A stretch of 63,266 nt of DNA from Thermodesulfovibrionia bacterium (GTDB taxonomy: Bacteria > Nitrospirota > Thermodesulfovibrionia > UBA6902), in NCBI GenBank assembly GCA_020053105.1, contig JAGVNU010000062.1, positions 1-63,266 on the forward strand. The letters are read 5' to 3'. The notes under the pieces were generated by a model, which was not told where the DNA came from, made no database searches, and saw nothing but the letters and a program-made list of their open reading frames with translations. The translations under genes and the position numbers were made by a program. Below, in pieces: positions 18,427 through 28,933 of the stretch (the first letter of the stretch is position 1; each line of letters begins with the position of its first letter).

Positions 18427-19797
18427 ATGAAAAAGCTCTGGGGTGGCAGGTTTTCAGCGCAGACGGAAAAGACCGTTGAGGACTTTACGGAATCCATTTC
18501 TTTTGACGCGCGCCTGTGGAAATATGACATTGAAGGCAGCGTTGCTCATGTAACGATGCTGGGCAGGCAGAAGATCATTTCAAAAAAAGAGGCCGAGCTG
18601 ATTATAAAAGGCCTGAATGATATTAAAGCTGAGATCGAAGGCGGCAAATTCAGATTCAGCCGGGCACTTGAAGATGTTCACATGAACATTGAAAGCGCCC
18701 TCATCAAAAAAACAGGGCCGGTCGGCGGGAAGGTCCACACTGCAAGGAGCCGCAATGACCAGGTGGCGCTTGATATCAGGCTTTATCTCAGGGATGAAAT
18801 TTCAGAGATACTCCGGTTAGTCGGGAAGCTGCAAAAGGTGTTCGTTTCCCTTGCTGAAAAGAACATCGATACAATCATGCCAGGGTATACGCATCTTCAA
18901 AGGGCGCAACCGGTATTGCTGTCCCATCACCTGCTTGCGTATTTCGAGATGCTGGCACGCGACCTGGCAAGGTTTGAGGATTGCCTGGGGAGGGTGAATG
19001 TATTGCCTCTGGGTTCCGCGGCGCTGGCAGGAACGACACTGCCGATTGACAGGCGCTATGTTGCAAAGCTCCTGAAATTTCCCGCTGTATCGGAGAACAG
19101 CATCGACGCCGTGTCAGACAGGGATTTTGCCGTTGAGTTTATTTCCTCAGCCAGCATATTGATGATTCATCTATCAAGGCTCTCTGAAGAGTTTATATTA
19201 TGGAACAGCGAAGAGTTTAAGTTCATCGAACTTCCTGACGCATTCACGACCGGATCGAGTATCATGCCGCAGAAAAAGAACCCGGACGTCCTGGAACTTA
19301 CCAGGGGCAAGACTGGAAGGGTCTATGGAAATTTGATGTCGATACTGACAATAATGAAGGCCCTGCCGCTTGCGTATAACAGGGACATGCAGGAGGACAA
19401 GGGACCGCTGTTTGATACTGTGGATACTGTCAAATCATGCCTGGGTGTTCTGGTAAAAATGCTGCCGCTGGTGCGGTTTAACCGGAAGGTCATGGAAAAG
19501 TCCACAGCTGCCGGATTTCTCACAGCCACTGACCTGGCGGAATACCTTGTAAGAAAAGGCGTGCCCTTCAGGGACGCCCATAGCATAACGGGCAGAGTGG
19601 TCAAATACTGTATCGACAACAACAAGACACTGACTGACATGGACCTGGATGAACTGAAGCAGTTTTCAGACCTGATCGGGAAGGACATATCTCATTATAT
19701 TTCAGTGGAAGTATCCGTCAATGGAAAGAAGTCTTACGGGGGCACTTCAAGGGAAAAGGTCCTTGGCAGGATCAGGAAGATAAAAAATAAGAAGTGA
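18427..19797 (+). CDS. argH: Argininosuccinate lyase
   Basis: 456-residue ArgH, splitting argininosuccinate into arginine and fumarate (last step of arginine synthesis). KLWGGRFS at the start, [17 protein letters not shown] (near 110), [17 protein letters not shown] with the catalytic His, and the superfamily signature [12 protein letters not shown] near 278 are intact. An upstream ATG at 18397 is rejected because the family starts MKKLWGGRF. argG is not in the window. It heads a same-strand run through rph. Confidence 0.96.
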   Translation: MKKLWGGRFSAQTEKTVEDFTESISFDARLWKYDIEGSVAHVTMLGRQKIISKKEAELIIKGLNDIKAEIEGGKFRFSRALEDVHMNIESALIKKTGPVGGKVHTARSRNDQVALDIRLYLRDEISEILRLVGKLQKVFVSLAEKNIDTIMPGYTHLQRAQPVLLSHHLLAYFEMLARDLARFEDCLGRVNVLPLGSAALAGTTLPIDRRYVAKLLKFPAVSENSIDAVSDRDFAVEFISSASILMIHLSRLSEEFILWNSEEFKFIELPDAFTTGSSIMPQKKNPDVLELTRGKTGRVYGNLMSILTIMKALPLAYNRDMQEDKGPLFDTVDTVKSCLGVLVKMLPLVRFNRKVMEKSTAAGFLTATDLAEYLVRKGVPFRDAHSITGRVVKYCIDNNKTLTDMDLDELKQFSDLIGKDISHYISVEVSVNGKKSYGGTSREKVLGRIRKIKNKK

Positions 19798-19801
19798 GGA
19801 A

Positions 19802-20305
19802 ATGGAAGTGTTAACCAGAAAAAATAAAATGATTTATAAATGCCTGATCATTGGTTTTGGCATTTTGCTTCTTGCTTCCATTACAGCGTGCGGCAGGAGA
19901 GGGGACCCGGCGCTGGTCCCTTCATATGATAAAGAAACTGTTAAGGAAGACAAAGATAAAAGCAAGAAAGATGAAAAAGGACCCGCTTCCCCCACTAAGG
20001 ACGAAGCTGCCGGCAAGGAAGAGACAGAGGTTGTGACCCCTGATGCGCCTTCTGAGGTAGCAGCTGTTTACACAGGCAGGAGCGTTGTTCTGGTGTGGAA
20101 AGAAGTCCTGAAACAGGGGGTGACGTCCTACAGGATATACCGGTCAGCCGGTAAAGGTTATCTGCTTGCAGGAGAAACAGGCAGTCCCGCGTTTACGGAC
20201 AGGGACATAGAGAAACAGAAAAAATATTTTTACAAGATAACGGCAGTGGGCCGGTCGGAAAGTCTTCCATCAGAAGAGATTACAGTTGAGACAGAGGGCG
20301 ATTGA
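19802..20305 (+). CDS. YifL/LptM-like lipoprotein with fibronectin-III-type domain
   Basis: 167 residues: signal peptide with lipobox-like ASITAC (Cys30), immediately followed by GRRGDP as in YifL/LptM lipoproteins, then a Lys/Glu-rich linker (~40-75) and a C-terminal fibronectin type III-like domain (DAPSEVAAVYTGRSVVLVWK, YRIYRS, YFYKITAV). The placement right after argH is common for this lipoprotein in Gram-negative bacteria. Outer-membrane location and an LptD-linked role are inferred. Confidence 0.78.
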   Translation: MEVLTRKNKMIYKCLIIGFGILLLASITACGRRGDPALVPSYDKETVKEDKDKSKKDEKGPASPTKDEAAGKEETEVVTPDAPSEVAAVYTGRSVVLVWKEVLKQGVTSYRIYRSAGKGYLLAGETGSPAFTDRDIEKQKKYFYKITAVGRSESLPSEEITVETEGD

Positions 20306-20308
20306 GCT

Positions 20309-20887
20309 ATGAAGGAAAAGATAAAGAAGGCGTTTAAAGACAGTATCACGGTCAAACAGCAGTTTGTTGAAGCGAACATCGATACGATAATCGAGGTATC
20401 GAAACTCATAGCGGACACCTTCAGCCGGGGAAACAAACTCCTGATCTTCGGCAATGGCGGGAGCGCCTGTGATGCCTCCCATATGTCAGCCGAGTTTGTA
20501 AACAGGTTTAAAAAAGAGCGCCCTGCCTTCCCGGCCCTGGCCCTTAACTCAGATATGGCAGTGCTTACTTCCATTGCCAATGATTATGACTATTCCGAAA
20601 TTTTCGCCCGCCAGATGAAGGCATTCGCCCAGGACAATGATGTTGTTATCGCCATCAGCACGAGCGGGAAATCTCCCAATGTGATAAAGGCCATAAATGT
20701 GGCCAGGAAGAAAAAATTGAAGACAATCGCGTTTACAGGGGCCAAAGGCGATGAGCTGGCATCCAAGTGTGATTATATATTTGCCGTGCCTTCCAGTGAT
20801 ACCCCCAGAATACAGGAGACACACATTACCCTCGCGCATGTCCTCTGCCAGATGGTGGAGGAGATACTCTTTGAGGCCCACAGGTAG
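20309..20887 (+). CDS. gmhA: Phosphoheptose isomerase (sedoheptulose-7-phosphate isomerase)
   Basis: 192-residue SIS-domain protein making D-glycero-D-manno-heptose-7-phosphate for LPS core. FGNGGSACDASHMSAEFVNRF (residues 49-69) carries the zinc/substrate residues of GmhA, STSGKSPNV (~117) binds phosphate, and HITLAHVLCQMVEEILF holds the C-terminal His. Normal length. Starts 3 bp after the lipoprotein gene. Confidence 0.9.
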   Translation: MKEKIKKAFKDSITVKQQFVEANIDTIIEVSKLIADTFSRGNKLLIFGNGGSACDASHMSAEFVNRFKKERPAFPALALNSDMAVLTSIANDYDYSEIFARQMKAFAQDNDVVIAISTSGKSPNVIKAINVARKKKLKTIAFTGAKGDELASKCDYIFAVPSSDTPRIQETHITLAHVLCQMVEEILFEAHR

Positions 20888-20900
20888 AAGTAACCGCCAT

Positions 20901-21884
20901 ATGAAAAAAACAGCTTTCATATTACTGCTTGTTTTTTTTCTGCCGTATCTTTCAAATGCGGAGACAGCCGTACTGAAATTGAGGGCCAGCAACCATGCAG
21001 GTTTTATAAGGATTGTCCTGGAAGGACCTGAATCCGTAGTAAGCAGGGGATCGGCATCCCAAAAAGGGGGGGACATTTTTGTGACTTTCCCTGACAAGAA
21101 CTTTTCAATCCGGGCAGAGGGCGCGGCAGTTGCATATAGCAAGTCAGGCAGGGACACCGTCAAGATTACTCCAGGGGATTTCAGCGGGATAAAGGTCTTC
21201 ACCCTGAAGGACCCGTCGAGGCTTGTTATAGACGCATATATGAAAGGGGAAAAGGGCGCAGTCCCTCCTGTTTCATCGCAGACAAAAGAAGCGGGAAACG
21301 CCCTCACCAGGATTAAAACAGTTGTTATCGACCCTGGTCATGGCGGTTATGAAAACGGCATCGTGAAAGGCGGCAATATAGAGAAAAACACGGTCATGGA
21401 CATATCCCGGAAACTCGCGGCGCTTGTAAGCGTCGGCCCTTCACGGGGTCTTCTTACAAGGGACAGCGATCGTTATATGGCGCTTGGTGAGAGGGTGAAT
21501 TTTGCCAACAGCCGGGCCGCTGATGTCTTTATCAGCTTCCATATAGGCAACCACAGAGACATAGTAATTTACACCCCTGTTGTCACGGAAAGACCGCCGG
21601 ATATTGTCAAACCGTATTTGCAGAACAGCGGGCAGGCAGAATATGAGAGAGAGACGCTGACCCTGCTTAAAGCCTTAAGTGAGGCCGTGATAACGGATTT
21701 TGGAGAAGATATGTTGTCGATTAACCCGATACCTTACAGCATCGGTTCCAGAATCGAAGCCGCAGCCCTTATAATTGAGCTGCCCTCATATGAATATGCT
21801 TCGTATGCTGATGAGTATAATTCAATGGTAGCCAATGCTATTTATAAAGGGCTCGCTATTTATGATGAAACCAGGCAGGAATAA
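20901..21884 (+). CDS. N-acetylmuramoyl-L-alanine amidase (Amidase_3)
   Basis: 327 residues from the ATG at 20901, where a signal peptide begins (MKKTAFILLLVFFLPYLSNA). Residues ~25-110 form a beta-rich AMIN-like wall-targeting domain; 130 onward is zinc amidase type 3 with VVIDPGHGGYENGI (first zinc His), GGNIEKN (zinc Glu), TRDSDRYMALGERVNFAN and SFHIGNH in place of the common SIHANA. It should cut the peptide from MurNAc in the periplasm. Overlaps the next gene by 23 bp. Confidence 0.83.
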   Translation: MKKTAFILLLVFFLPYLSNAETAVLKLRASNHAGFIRIVLEGPESVVSRGSASQKGGDIFVTFPDKNFSIRAEGAAVAYSKSGRDTVKITPGDFSGIKVFTLKDPSRLVIDAYMKGEKGAVPPVSSQTKEAGNALTRIKTVVIDPGHGGYENGIVKGGNIEKNTVMDISRKLAALVSVGPSRGLLTRDSDRYMALGERVNFANSRAADVFISFHIGNHRDIVIYTPVVTERPPDIVKPYLQNSGQAEYERETLTLLKALSEAVITDFGEDMLSINPIPYSIGSRIEAAALIIELPSYEYASYADEYNSMVANAIYKGLAIYDETRQE

Positions 21885-22440
21885 CAAACTGTCCAGATAT
21901 ATGAACTTCGGGCCTTTTCTGCTCGTCCTGATTATAGCGCTTGCAGTCAGTGCTGGCGGGAGCTTTTTCTTTTTCAGGGGCAAGTTCGCCTTTGACTCTT
22001 CTTTTATTTCCGACATAGCGGCCCGCAAGGACAAAAAGGCTGTTGAAAAATCAAAGCAGGATACAGGCAGACTGTACGAAGGCGGCAGGCAGGAGTCTGA
22101 CATTCCGGACAATACGGTTTTCAGGCAGGACACGCAGCTTGTTGCCGCTGAGGACACTATACGGAGATATATCGGGCCGTATAACGTCAGACTGCTCGAT
22201 TTGTATATGGACAATGAGGGGGTCATTTATATTGATTTCGGCGAGGAGATAAAGAGGAACTTCAGCGGCGGGGCGATTGATGAACTGAAACTGATTGCAG
22301 GGCTGTACACAGGGATAAAAACCGCTGTTCCCGGATGTACCGCGCTTAAAATATTGATTCAGGGCAATGAAGCGGAAAGCATCGGGGGCCATATTGATAT
22401 ATCAAAACCGATCGGAGATGAAGTTGCAGGAAATATTTGA
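21862..22440 (+). CDS. GerMN-domain membrane-anchored protein
   Basis: 192 residues: N-terminal transmembrane anchor (FGPFLLVLIIALAVSAGGSFFFF), a charged linker, then a GerMN-type domain (EDTIRRYIGPYNVRLLDLYM, GVIYIDFGEEIKRNFSGGA, ELKLIAGLYTGI). GerMN domains sit in envelope proteins, often beside amidases, as here. Start is one of two adjacent ATGs (21862 or 21865). The function of the domain is unknown. Confidence 0.78.
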   Translation: MMKPGRNNKLSRYMNFGPFLLVLIIALAVSAGGSFFFFRGKFAFDSSFISDIAARKDKKAVEKSKQDTGRLYEGGRQESDIPDNTVFRQDTQLVAAEDTIRRYIGPYNVRLLDLYMDNEGVIYIDFGEEIKRNFSGGAIDELKLIAGLYTGIKTAVPGCTALKILIQGNEAESIGGHIDISKPIGDEVAGNI

Positions 22441-23308
22441 TGACAGGCCGATAGGCATTTTTGATTCAGGGGTGGGCGGACTTACTGTTATGGAGGAAGT
22501 CATAAGGCAGCTGCCTGAAGAAAACATCCTTTATCTCGGAGATACCGCGCGGGTCCCCTATGGGATAAGGTCCGCGGAGACAGTCACCAGATATTCCCTG
22601 GAAATGACCGGCTTCCTCATTGCGAAGGGCATTAAGCTTTTAGTCGTGGCCTGTAACACCGCTTCCGCCTTTGCCCTGACAGCAATCAAGGAGAGGTTTG
22701 ATGTCCCGGTCATAGGGGTCATCAGGCCGGGCGCCAGGAGGGCGCTGGAGGCCACAAGGTCAAAAAAAATCGGGATTATAGGCACAGAGGGGACGATAAG
22801 AAGCAACTCATATGTGCATGCCATAAACGACCTTTATGGCAGCAAGCCGATAGTAATTAAAGAACACGGCACCATCCGCTTTGACAGGTATTTCGAGGTA
22901 AGTCTGGGCGAGTTCACTATCTTTACAAAGGCATGCCCCCTGTTCGTGCCGCTTGCAGAGGAAGGCTGGTCGTCAAATGATGTTGCCGTTCTTACTGCAA
23001 AGCATTACCTTGAGGGGCTGAAGAGAGAGCCTATTGACACCCTCGTCTTGGGCTGCACACATTACCCCCTGTTAAAGGGAGTCATTTCCGGGGTCATGGG
23101 GGATGACATAAAGCTTATTGATTCCGCCCTGGAGACAGCCAAAGAGATAAAGGAGACCCTGGTCCAATATGGCATACAGGGCCGTCCTGCTTCAGGACCA
23201 AAGCGGAGGTTTTATGTGACCGACTCCCCTGAGAGATTTATAAAGGTCGGCGAGAGGTTTCTTAAACAGAAGATTGAGCACATAGAAAAAATAAACGTTG
23301 GAGGATAA
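22418..23308 (+). CDS. murI: Glutamate racemase
   Basis: 296 residues from the ATG at 22418 (MKLQEIFDDRPIGIFDSG). Makes D-glutamate for peptidoglycan. Both catalytic cysteines are present: VVACNTASA (near 78) and LGCTHYPLL (near 212). IGIFDSGVGGLTV and YLGDTARVPYG are family signatures. Overlaps the GerMN gene by 23 bp and ends 3 bp before rph. Confidence 0.95.
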   Translation: MKLQEIFDDRPIGIFDSGVGGLTVMEEVIRQLPEENILYLGDTARVPYGIRSAETVTRYSLEMTGFLIAKGIKLLVVACNTASAFALTAIKERFDVPVIGVIRPGARRALEATRSKKIGIIGTEGTIRSNSYVHAINDLYGSKPIVIKEHGTIRFDRYFEVSLGEFTIFTKACPLFVPLAEEGWSSNDVAVLTAKHYLEGLKREPIDTLVLGCTHYPLLKGVISGVMGDDIKLIDSALETAKEIKETLVQYGIQGRPASGPKRRFYVTDSPERFIKVGERFLKQKIEHIEKINVGG

Positions 23309-23311
23309 CGA

Positions 23312-24028
23312 ATGCGGCCTGACGGAAGACGTGCTGATGAACTCAGAAGTATAAAGATCGTAAGAAATTTTATAAAACCCGCCGAGGGATCGGTGCAGAT
23401 AGAGATGGGTGATACAAAGGTGATATGCACCGCGTCTATTGAAAACAAGGTCCCGCAATTTCTCAAAGACCAGAGAAAAGGGTGGATCACCGGCGAGTAT
23501 TCGATGCTCCCTCGTGCCACCCAGTCCAGGACCATAAGAGAGTCTGCAACAGGCAGGGTAGGGGGCAGGACCCATGAAATACAGAGGCTGATCGGCAGGG
23601 CCATGCGGTCAGTTGTTGATCTTGAGGCGCTGGGAGAAAGGACCATCTGGCTTGACTGTGATGTGATCCAGGCGGACGGGGGCACCAGGACAGCATCGAT
23701 CACAGGGGCTTATGTGGCGCTGAGGGACGCGATCAGTTTCGCCCTGAATAACAAACTGATCGAAAGACAGCCGATCAGGGATTATATCGCGGCAGTCAGC
23801 GTGGGCATCGTAGATGGTGAGCCGAGGCTGGACCTCGCATATACCGAAGATTCTACTGCTGAAGTTGATATGAATATCGTAATGACAGGCTCGGGAAAAT
23901 ATATCGAGGTACAGGGTACTGCAGAGACCGCGCCTTTTGACAGAAAGCGGCTCGATGATATGCTTAACCTTGCAGAGGCGGGGATCAGGCAGCTCATAGC
24001 CCTTCAGAAGGAAGTGCTTGGGATTTAA
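23312..24028 (+). CDS. rph: Ribonuclease PH
   Basis: 238-residue phosphorolytic 3' exoribonuclease that trims tRNA 3' ends. [13 protein letters not shown] at the start, [10 protein letters not shown] (near 68), [37 protein letters not shown] and the metal-site [15 protein letters not shown] are all classic. Full length. rdgB/ham1, often next to rph, is absent. Confidence 0.97.
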   Translation: MRPDGRRADELRSIKIVRNFIKPAEGSVQIEMGDTKVICTASIENKVPQFLKDQRKGWITGEYSMLPRATQSRTIRESATGRVGGRTHEIQRLIGRAMRSVVDLEALGERTIWLDCDVIQADGGTRTASITGAYVALRDAISFALNNKLIERQPIRDYIAAVSVGIVDGEPRLDLAYTEDSTAEVDMNIVMTGSGKYIEVQGTAETAPFDRKRLDDMLNLAEAGIRQLIALQKEVLGI

Positions 24029-24113
24029 TATTTATTAAATATTTATCTTGCAGACAGTGTATTGAATTTTGTATCCTGTATCAGATTTGCAATAAAATTT
24101 TCTTTTTGGGGAC

Positions 24114-24812
24114 ATGGAACACAAAAGCATAAAAGAATGGCCTGAGGATGAAAGGCCCCGTGAGAGGCTGCTCAAATGGGGCGCGGACGGACTGAGCACG
24201 GCCGAACTGATTGCGATAATTATCAAGACAGGCGGCAGGGACAAAAGCGCGCTTGAGCTTGCGAGAGAGGCGCTCATGCACTTCAGCAGTCTGAAAGAAA
24301 TAGAAGATGCCGCGGTCGCTGAATTTACGGATATCAAAGGGATCGGCAGCGCAAAGATCGCCCAGATAAAGGCCGCTTTTGAACTCGGCAGGAGACTCTT
24401 GCGGTCTGATAAAGATGACGGCCCGATGCCCCCGGTGTTCAGAAACAGCAGAGAGGTCTATGAGTATTTCAGACCCAGATTTTACGGCCTAAAAAAAGAA
24501 AGGTTTCTCTGCGCGCTGCTTGATGCGAAAAACAGAGTGTTCAGGGAAACCATCGTCTCAGAAGGTACGCTGACATCCTCTCTTGTGCATCCTAGGGAGG
24601 TGTTCAGGGAAGCGATAAAGGAAGCCGCGGCCTCAGTACTGTTTGTCCACAACCATCCCAGCGGTGACCCGAACCCCAGCAGGGACGACATAGATATCAC
24701 CAAAAGACTTGTTGAAACCGGCAAGGTCATCGGCATCAATGTCATTGATCATATTGTCATTTCTGACGGGACGTATTTGAGTTTGATGGAGAAGGGGTAT
24801 TTGAGTTTTTGA
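24114..24812 (+). CDS. radC: RadC-family JAB/MPN metalloprotein
   Basis: 232 residues. N-terminal helix-hairpin-helix part (SIKEWPEDERPRERLLKWG to FTDIKGIGSAKIAQIKAAF) and a C-terminal JAMM-type domain with VHNHPSGDPNPSRDDIDITK, the zinc motif. Despite its name, a recombination role for RadC is not established. It is 85 bp after rph. Confidence 0.93.
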   Translation: MEHKSIKEWPEDERPRERLLKWGADGLSTAELIAIIIKTGGRDKSALELAREALMHFSSLKEIEDAAVAEFTDIKGIGSAKIAQIKAAFELGRRLLRSDKDDGPMPPVFRNSREVYEYFRPRFYGLKKERFLCALLDAKNRVFRETIVSEGTLTSSLVHPREVFREAIKEAAASVLFVHNHPSGDPNPSRDDIDITKRLVETGKVIGINVIDHIVISDGTYLSLMEKGYLSF

Positions 24813-24870
24813 TTGCCGGTACCCCGGAAACAGCAGGGAAATCAGAGACTGCAAAAAAGCAAAGCTTTAG

Positions 24871-24892
24871 TATAAAATTGATTGTCAATCAA
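24871..24892 (+). promoter_or_regulatory. -10-like box and 15-bp palindrome before the helicase gene
   Basis: TATAAA (24871-24876) followed by a perfect palindrome TTGATTGTCAATCAA (24878-24892) just before the coding start. It could be an operator for a regulator of the locus; no good -35 is seen. Confidence 0.35.
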
Positions 24893-24897
24893 AGGGG

Positions 24898-27800
24898 ATG
24901 AATCTATTGAAAAATATTGATCTTACATTCATTACCAATGAAGACAGTCAAAACCTCAAGAAGAGGTTTGAAGTCCTGATTAAAGACACAAAACTGTTTG
25001 ACTGTCTTGTCGGTTATTTTTATACAAGCGAGTTCCATGCAATTTATAGATCGTTAGAAAATACAGATAAAATCAGGGTCCTCATCGGCATAAGCACAAA
25101 CAGGCAGACCTATGATTTGTTAAATACTGCATCGCATGAAAAGCAGCAAGCCCTTCAGTTTTCCCATTCTGAAACAAAGCAGGAAATCGGTGGATTGGTG
25201 GAAAAAGAGATGGAGGAGTCCGAAGACAACCGGAATGTGGAAGAAGGCGTTGTAAAATTCATCGAATGGATTCGAAGCGGCAAATTGGAAATCAGGGCCT
25301 ACCCGTCACAAAATATCCACGCCAAGCTCTATATTATGACCTTTGCTGAAGGTGACAGGGACGCAGGCAGGGTTATAACAGGCTCAAGCAATTTTACAGA
25401 GGCCGGTTTAATAGATAATCTTGAATTTAATGTGGAACTAAAGAACCGCTCCGACTATGAATTTGCAAAAGATAAATTTGAGCAGCTCTGGAAGGATGCC
25501 GTTAATGTCAGCGAAAAATACATTGACACTATAGAAGGCAAAACATGGCTCAATCAGAATATAACCCCATATCAGCTTTACCTGAAATGTCTCTATGAGT
25601 ATTTCAAAGATGAACTTGGCAGCTCTGATGAGGTATTTGCGAAATATCTCCCGCAGGACTTCAAAAGACTGGAGTATCAGGAGCAGGCAATACTTAACGC
25701 CAAAAAGATACTGGAGGAATATGGAGGCGTATTCATCTCGGATGTAGTTGGTCTAGGCAAAACATATATTGCCTCGCTTCTTGCCGGGCAGATAGACGGC
25801 AGGACTCTTGTTATTGCACCCCCCGTTCTGCTTGACAGGGAAAACCCCGGCTCATGGCCCAATGCCTTTTCCGATTTCAGGATACCGGCTGACTTTGAAT
25901 CCATCGGCAAGCTTCAGGACATACTGGATAAGTGTACGGACAAATATTCTAATATCATCATTGATGAGGCGCATCGTTTCAGGACGGAAACAAACATTAC
26001 ATATGAAATGCTTGCTGAGATATGCAGAGGAAAGCGGGTAATACTTGTTACCGCCACTCCTTACAACAACTCTCCCAAAGACATCCTGAGCCAGATAAAG
26101 CTCTTTCAGAAATCTAAAAAAAGCTCCATCCCCAATCTGCCTGACCTTGAAGCATTTTTCAGCAGACTGGATAAAAAGCTCAAGGACCTTGACCGCCAGC
26201 GGGATTATCCTGAATACATCAGGGTAGTGAAGGAAAATGCCCGTGAAATCCGGGACAAGGTGCTCAAATATCTGATGGTCCGGCGCACAAGAACGGAGAT
26301 CGCAAAATATTTTGCCGATGACCTGAAGCGGCAAAATCTTAAATTCCCTGAAGTGGAAAACCCGGAGCCCCTGTTTTACGGGCTCAATGCTGATGAAGAT
26401 GAAATCTTTAACGAGACCATAAGGCTCATTTCCCTGAAATTCAAATACGCCCGCTACACACCTTTGCTTTATTACAAAGGCGACGTTGATCAACTTGAAA
26501 AGCAATCCCAGAGGAACATGGGCAAGTTTATGAAGATCCTCCTGGTAAAAAGACTGGAGAGCAGCTTCTTCGCTTTTAAAAATTCTATTGACCGTTTCAT
26601 TCATTCTTATGAGATGTTTATCAGGGAATTTGAAAAAGGGGATGTGTATGTGAGTAAAAAACATACTAACAAGATTTTTGAACTACTGGAAAATGACGAT
26701 GATCAGGCGATACAGCGATTAATTGATGAGAAGAAAGCCAATAAATATAACAGCATGGAATTTGCGGATGGTTTTATTGAAGACCTGCAAAGCGATTATG
26801 CAATTCTAAAGCAAGTGAAGACTTTATGGCAGAAAGTCGACCGGGACCCGAAGCTGCTTACATTCCTGGATGCGCTCTCAAAAAAGCAAACCCTGAAAGA
26901 AAATAAACTCATTATCTTTACCGAATCCAGGGAAACTGCCGAGTATCTTACCAGAAATATTGATGAAAAAATTCCCGGCATCACGCTTTGTTTTTCGGGC
27001 GGGTCGGGTGAGACAGTCCGCGACAGGGTAATTGAAAACTTTGACGCCAAGGCCCGGCATCCAAAAGACGATTATCGTATTCTAGTTTCAACCGAAGTCC
27101 TCTCAGAAGGCGTAAACTTGCATCGGTCCAATGTAGTAATTAATTATGACATTCCATGGAACCCGACGCGTATGATGCAGAGGGTCGGGCGTATCAACAG
27201 GATTGACACACAGTTTGACAGGATACATACTTTTAATTTTTTCCCGACTAAGCAGTCCAATGACCAGATAAAGCTCAGAGAGGCGGCTGAGGCAAAGATA
27301 AACGCATTTCTTACCCTGCTTGGCGGCGATGCAGCTCTCCTGACAGAAGGCGAGCCTGTAGAGTCTCATGAACTTTTTAACAGACTGATATCCAATAGGG
27401 CAATAATCGGCGATGACGAAGACGATACCTCGGAGCTAAAATACCTTAGAGTAATAAAGGATTTGAGGGACAATGATCCCGATACCTTTGAAAAAATAAA
27501 GAGGCTTCCGAAAAAGGCTCGGTCAGCAAAATTAAATCCTGAACTGCAGGATTCTCTTATAACTTATTTCCGCCGTGGGAAATTGCAAAAGTTCTTCATG
27601 GCAGGTGATGCGAAAAACGCGCGGGAGCTGGATTTCATTTCAGCCGCAGGAATCCTTGAGAGCAAATTAAATGACAACAAACTGAAACTTCCGGAGAGAT
27701 TTTTCGAACTTCTTGATATGAATAAGGAGGCATTTGTTTTTGCCACTACAGATGGAATGCCGGAAGCGCACGGCAGGGCCGGGAGGGACAGCGCGGGCCG

Positions 27801-28101
27801 GATACTCGGAATCCTCAAGGCAACAATGAAGAACACAAAGCAGTTGACCGATGAGCAGGAGCTTTATCTTAAAAGGGTCTTCACTCAGCTTGAAGAAGGC
27901 GGTATTCCCAAACAGACGGCCAAAGAAACGCTAAAGGCTTTGGACGATCTCAATAAAGAAATAATGAATCCGTTAAAAGTTCTGGCAGTCCTTCAAACGC
28001 GGATACCTGAACGTCTTCTCGCAGGACACTATTCCGAGCGCCATCATCAGTCAATCGGCAAACGGGAAGTTGTTTTATCTCTATATTTTAGGGGGGAGTA
28101 A
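24898..28101 (+). CDS. PLD-domain SNF2-type helicase (defence-associated)
   Basis: 1067 residues. Residues ~15-200 are a phospholipase D-like domain with one HKD-type motif (NIHAKLYIM near 140, then GSSNFTEAG). A SNF2/DEAD-like helicase follows: Walker A DVVGLGKTY (near 282-290), IIIDEAHRF (near 354), LVTATPYNN, and motif VI RMMQRVGRINRID (near 758). Such PLD-helicases occur in phage-defence and restriction loci, often beside an Eco57I-like methylase; a fragment of one lies downstream. The ATG is directly against GGGG, so the TTG at 24907 may be the true start. Looks intact. Confidence 0.85.
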   Translation: MNLLKNIDLTFITNEDSQNLKKRFEVLIKDTKLFDCLVGYFYTSEFHAIYRSLENTDKIRVLIGISTNRQTYDLLNTASHEKQQALQFSHSETKQEIGGLVEKEMEESEDNRNVEEGVVKFIEWIRSGKLEIRAYPSQNIHAKLYIMTFAEGDRDAGRVITGSSNFTEAGLIDNLEFNVELKNRSDYEFAKDKFEQLWKDAVNVSEKYIDTIEGKTWLNQNITPYQLYLKCLYEYFKDELGSSDEVFAKYLPQDFKRLEYQEQAILNAKKILEEYGGVFISDVVGLGKTYIASLLAGQIDGRTLVIAPPVLLDRENPGSWPNAFSDFRIPADFESIGKLQDILDKCTDKYSNIIIDEAHRFRTETNITYEMLAEICRGKRVILVTATPYNNSPKDILSQIKLFQKSKKSSIPNLPDLEAFFSRLDKKLKDLDRQRDYPEYIRVVKENAREIRDKVLKYLMVRRTRTEIAKYFADDLKRQNLKFPEVENPEPLFYGLNADEDEIFNETIRLISLKFKYARYTPLLYYKGDVDQLEKQSQRNMGKFMKILLVKRLESSFFAFKNSIDRFIHSYEMFIREFEKGDVYVSKKHTNKIFELLENDDDQAIQRLIDEKKANKYNSMEFADGFIEDLQSDYAILKQVKTLWQKVDRDPKLLTFLDALSKKQTLKENKLIIFTESRETAEYLTRNIDEKIPGITLCFSGGSGETVRDRVIENFDAKARHPKDDYRILVSTEVLSEGVNLHRSNVVINYDIPWNPTRMMQRVGRINRIDTQFDRIHTFNFFPTKQSNDQIKLREAAEAKINAFLTLLGGDAALLTEGEPVESHELFNRLISNRAIIGDDEDDTSELKYLRVIKDLRDNDPDTFEKIKRLPKKARSAKLNPELQDSLITYFRRGKLQKFFMAGDAKNARELDFISAAGILESKLNDNKLKLPERFFELLDMNKEAFVFATTDGMPEAHGRAGRDSAGRILGILKATMKNTKQLTDEQELYLKRVFTQLEEGGIPKQTAKETLKALDDLNKEIMNPLKVLAVLQTRIPERLLAGHYSERHHQSIGKREVVLSLYFRGE

Positions 28102-28103
28102 AT

Positions 28104-28931
28104 ATGGAAGCTACAAAAATTGCATTGTTCAAAGGACGGAAGATTAGAAAGACACTCCATAATAATGAATGGTGGTTTGTTGTTGAAGACGTTGTGTCAG
28201 CGCTGACAGATACTGTAAATCCTAAAGACTATATTAACAAGATGCGCCGTCGGGACCCTGAATTAGCTAAAGGGTATGGACAAATTGTCCATACCCTTCC
28301 TGTTGATACTGGAGGCGGCGCTCAAAGAATGAATTGTTCTAACACCGAGGGTGTTTTCCGTATTATCCAGTCTATTCCGTCACCCAAAGCTGAGCCGTTT
28401 AAACGTTGGCTTGCCAAAGTCGGTTATGAAAGAGTGCAGGAAATTGAGAATCCGGAATTAGCCACTAAAAGAACGAGAATGCTTTACAAACTCAAGGGCT
28501 ACTCTGACGACTGGATTGAAAAGAGGATGCGCGGAATAGCCATAAGGGAAGAGCTGACTGATGAATGGAAAGAGCGGGGAGCAAAAGAGGAACAGGACTA
28601 TGAGATCCTGACTGCCGAGATATCCAAAGCTACTTTCGGAATAACTCCGGTCGAATATAAAAACCTTAAAGGCTTAAAGCGTGAAAACCTGCGGGACCAC
28701 ATGGATGATTTCGAACTGATTTTCAACATGCTTGGAGAACGTTCAACCACTGAGATTCACCGCAACGAAAATTCACAAGGCATGAGCAAACTAAAATCAG
28801 ACGCCAAAGCCGGAGGCGATATCGCAGGCAATGCAAGAAAGCAACTTGAAAAAAGACTTGGCAGATCGGTGGTTACTAAGAACAACTTTTTAAAGCAACC
28901 CTCAAAGATTAAAAAACTATCAAAGATTTAG
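28104..28931 (+). CDS. Bro-N / DinD-like domain protein
   Basis: 275 residues. N-terminal Bro-N domain as in phage antirepressors (ATKIALFKGRKIRKTLHNNEWWF, VVEDVVSALTDTVNPKDYI, TEGVFRIIQSIPSPKAEPFK), then a helical DinD-like part (TRMLYKLKGYSDDWIEKRM, EISKATFGITPVEYKNLKGL, LGERSTTEI). Such proteins are found inserted in restriction-modification loci as probable regulators. It starts 2 bp after the helicase stop and ends 2 bp before the methylase fragment, so it sits where the methylase N-terminal half would be expected. Confidence 0.85.
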   Translation: MEATKIALFKGRKIRKTLHNNEWWFVVEDVVSALTDTVNPKDYINKMRRRDPELAKGYGQIVHTLPVDTGGGAQRMNCSNTEGVFRIIQSIPSPKAEPFKRWLAKVGYERVQEIENPELATKRTRMLYKLKGYSDDWIEKRMRGIAIREELTDEWKERGAKEEQDYEILTAEISKATFGITPVEYKNLKGLKRENLRDHMDDFELIFNMLGERSTTEIHRNENSQGMSKLKSDAKAGGDIAGNARKQLEKRLGRSVVTKNNFLKQPSKIKKLSKI

Positions 28932-28933
28932 TT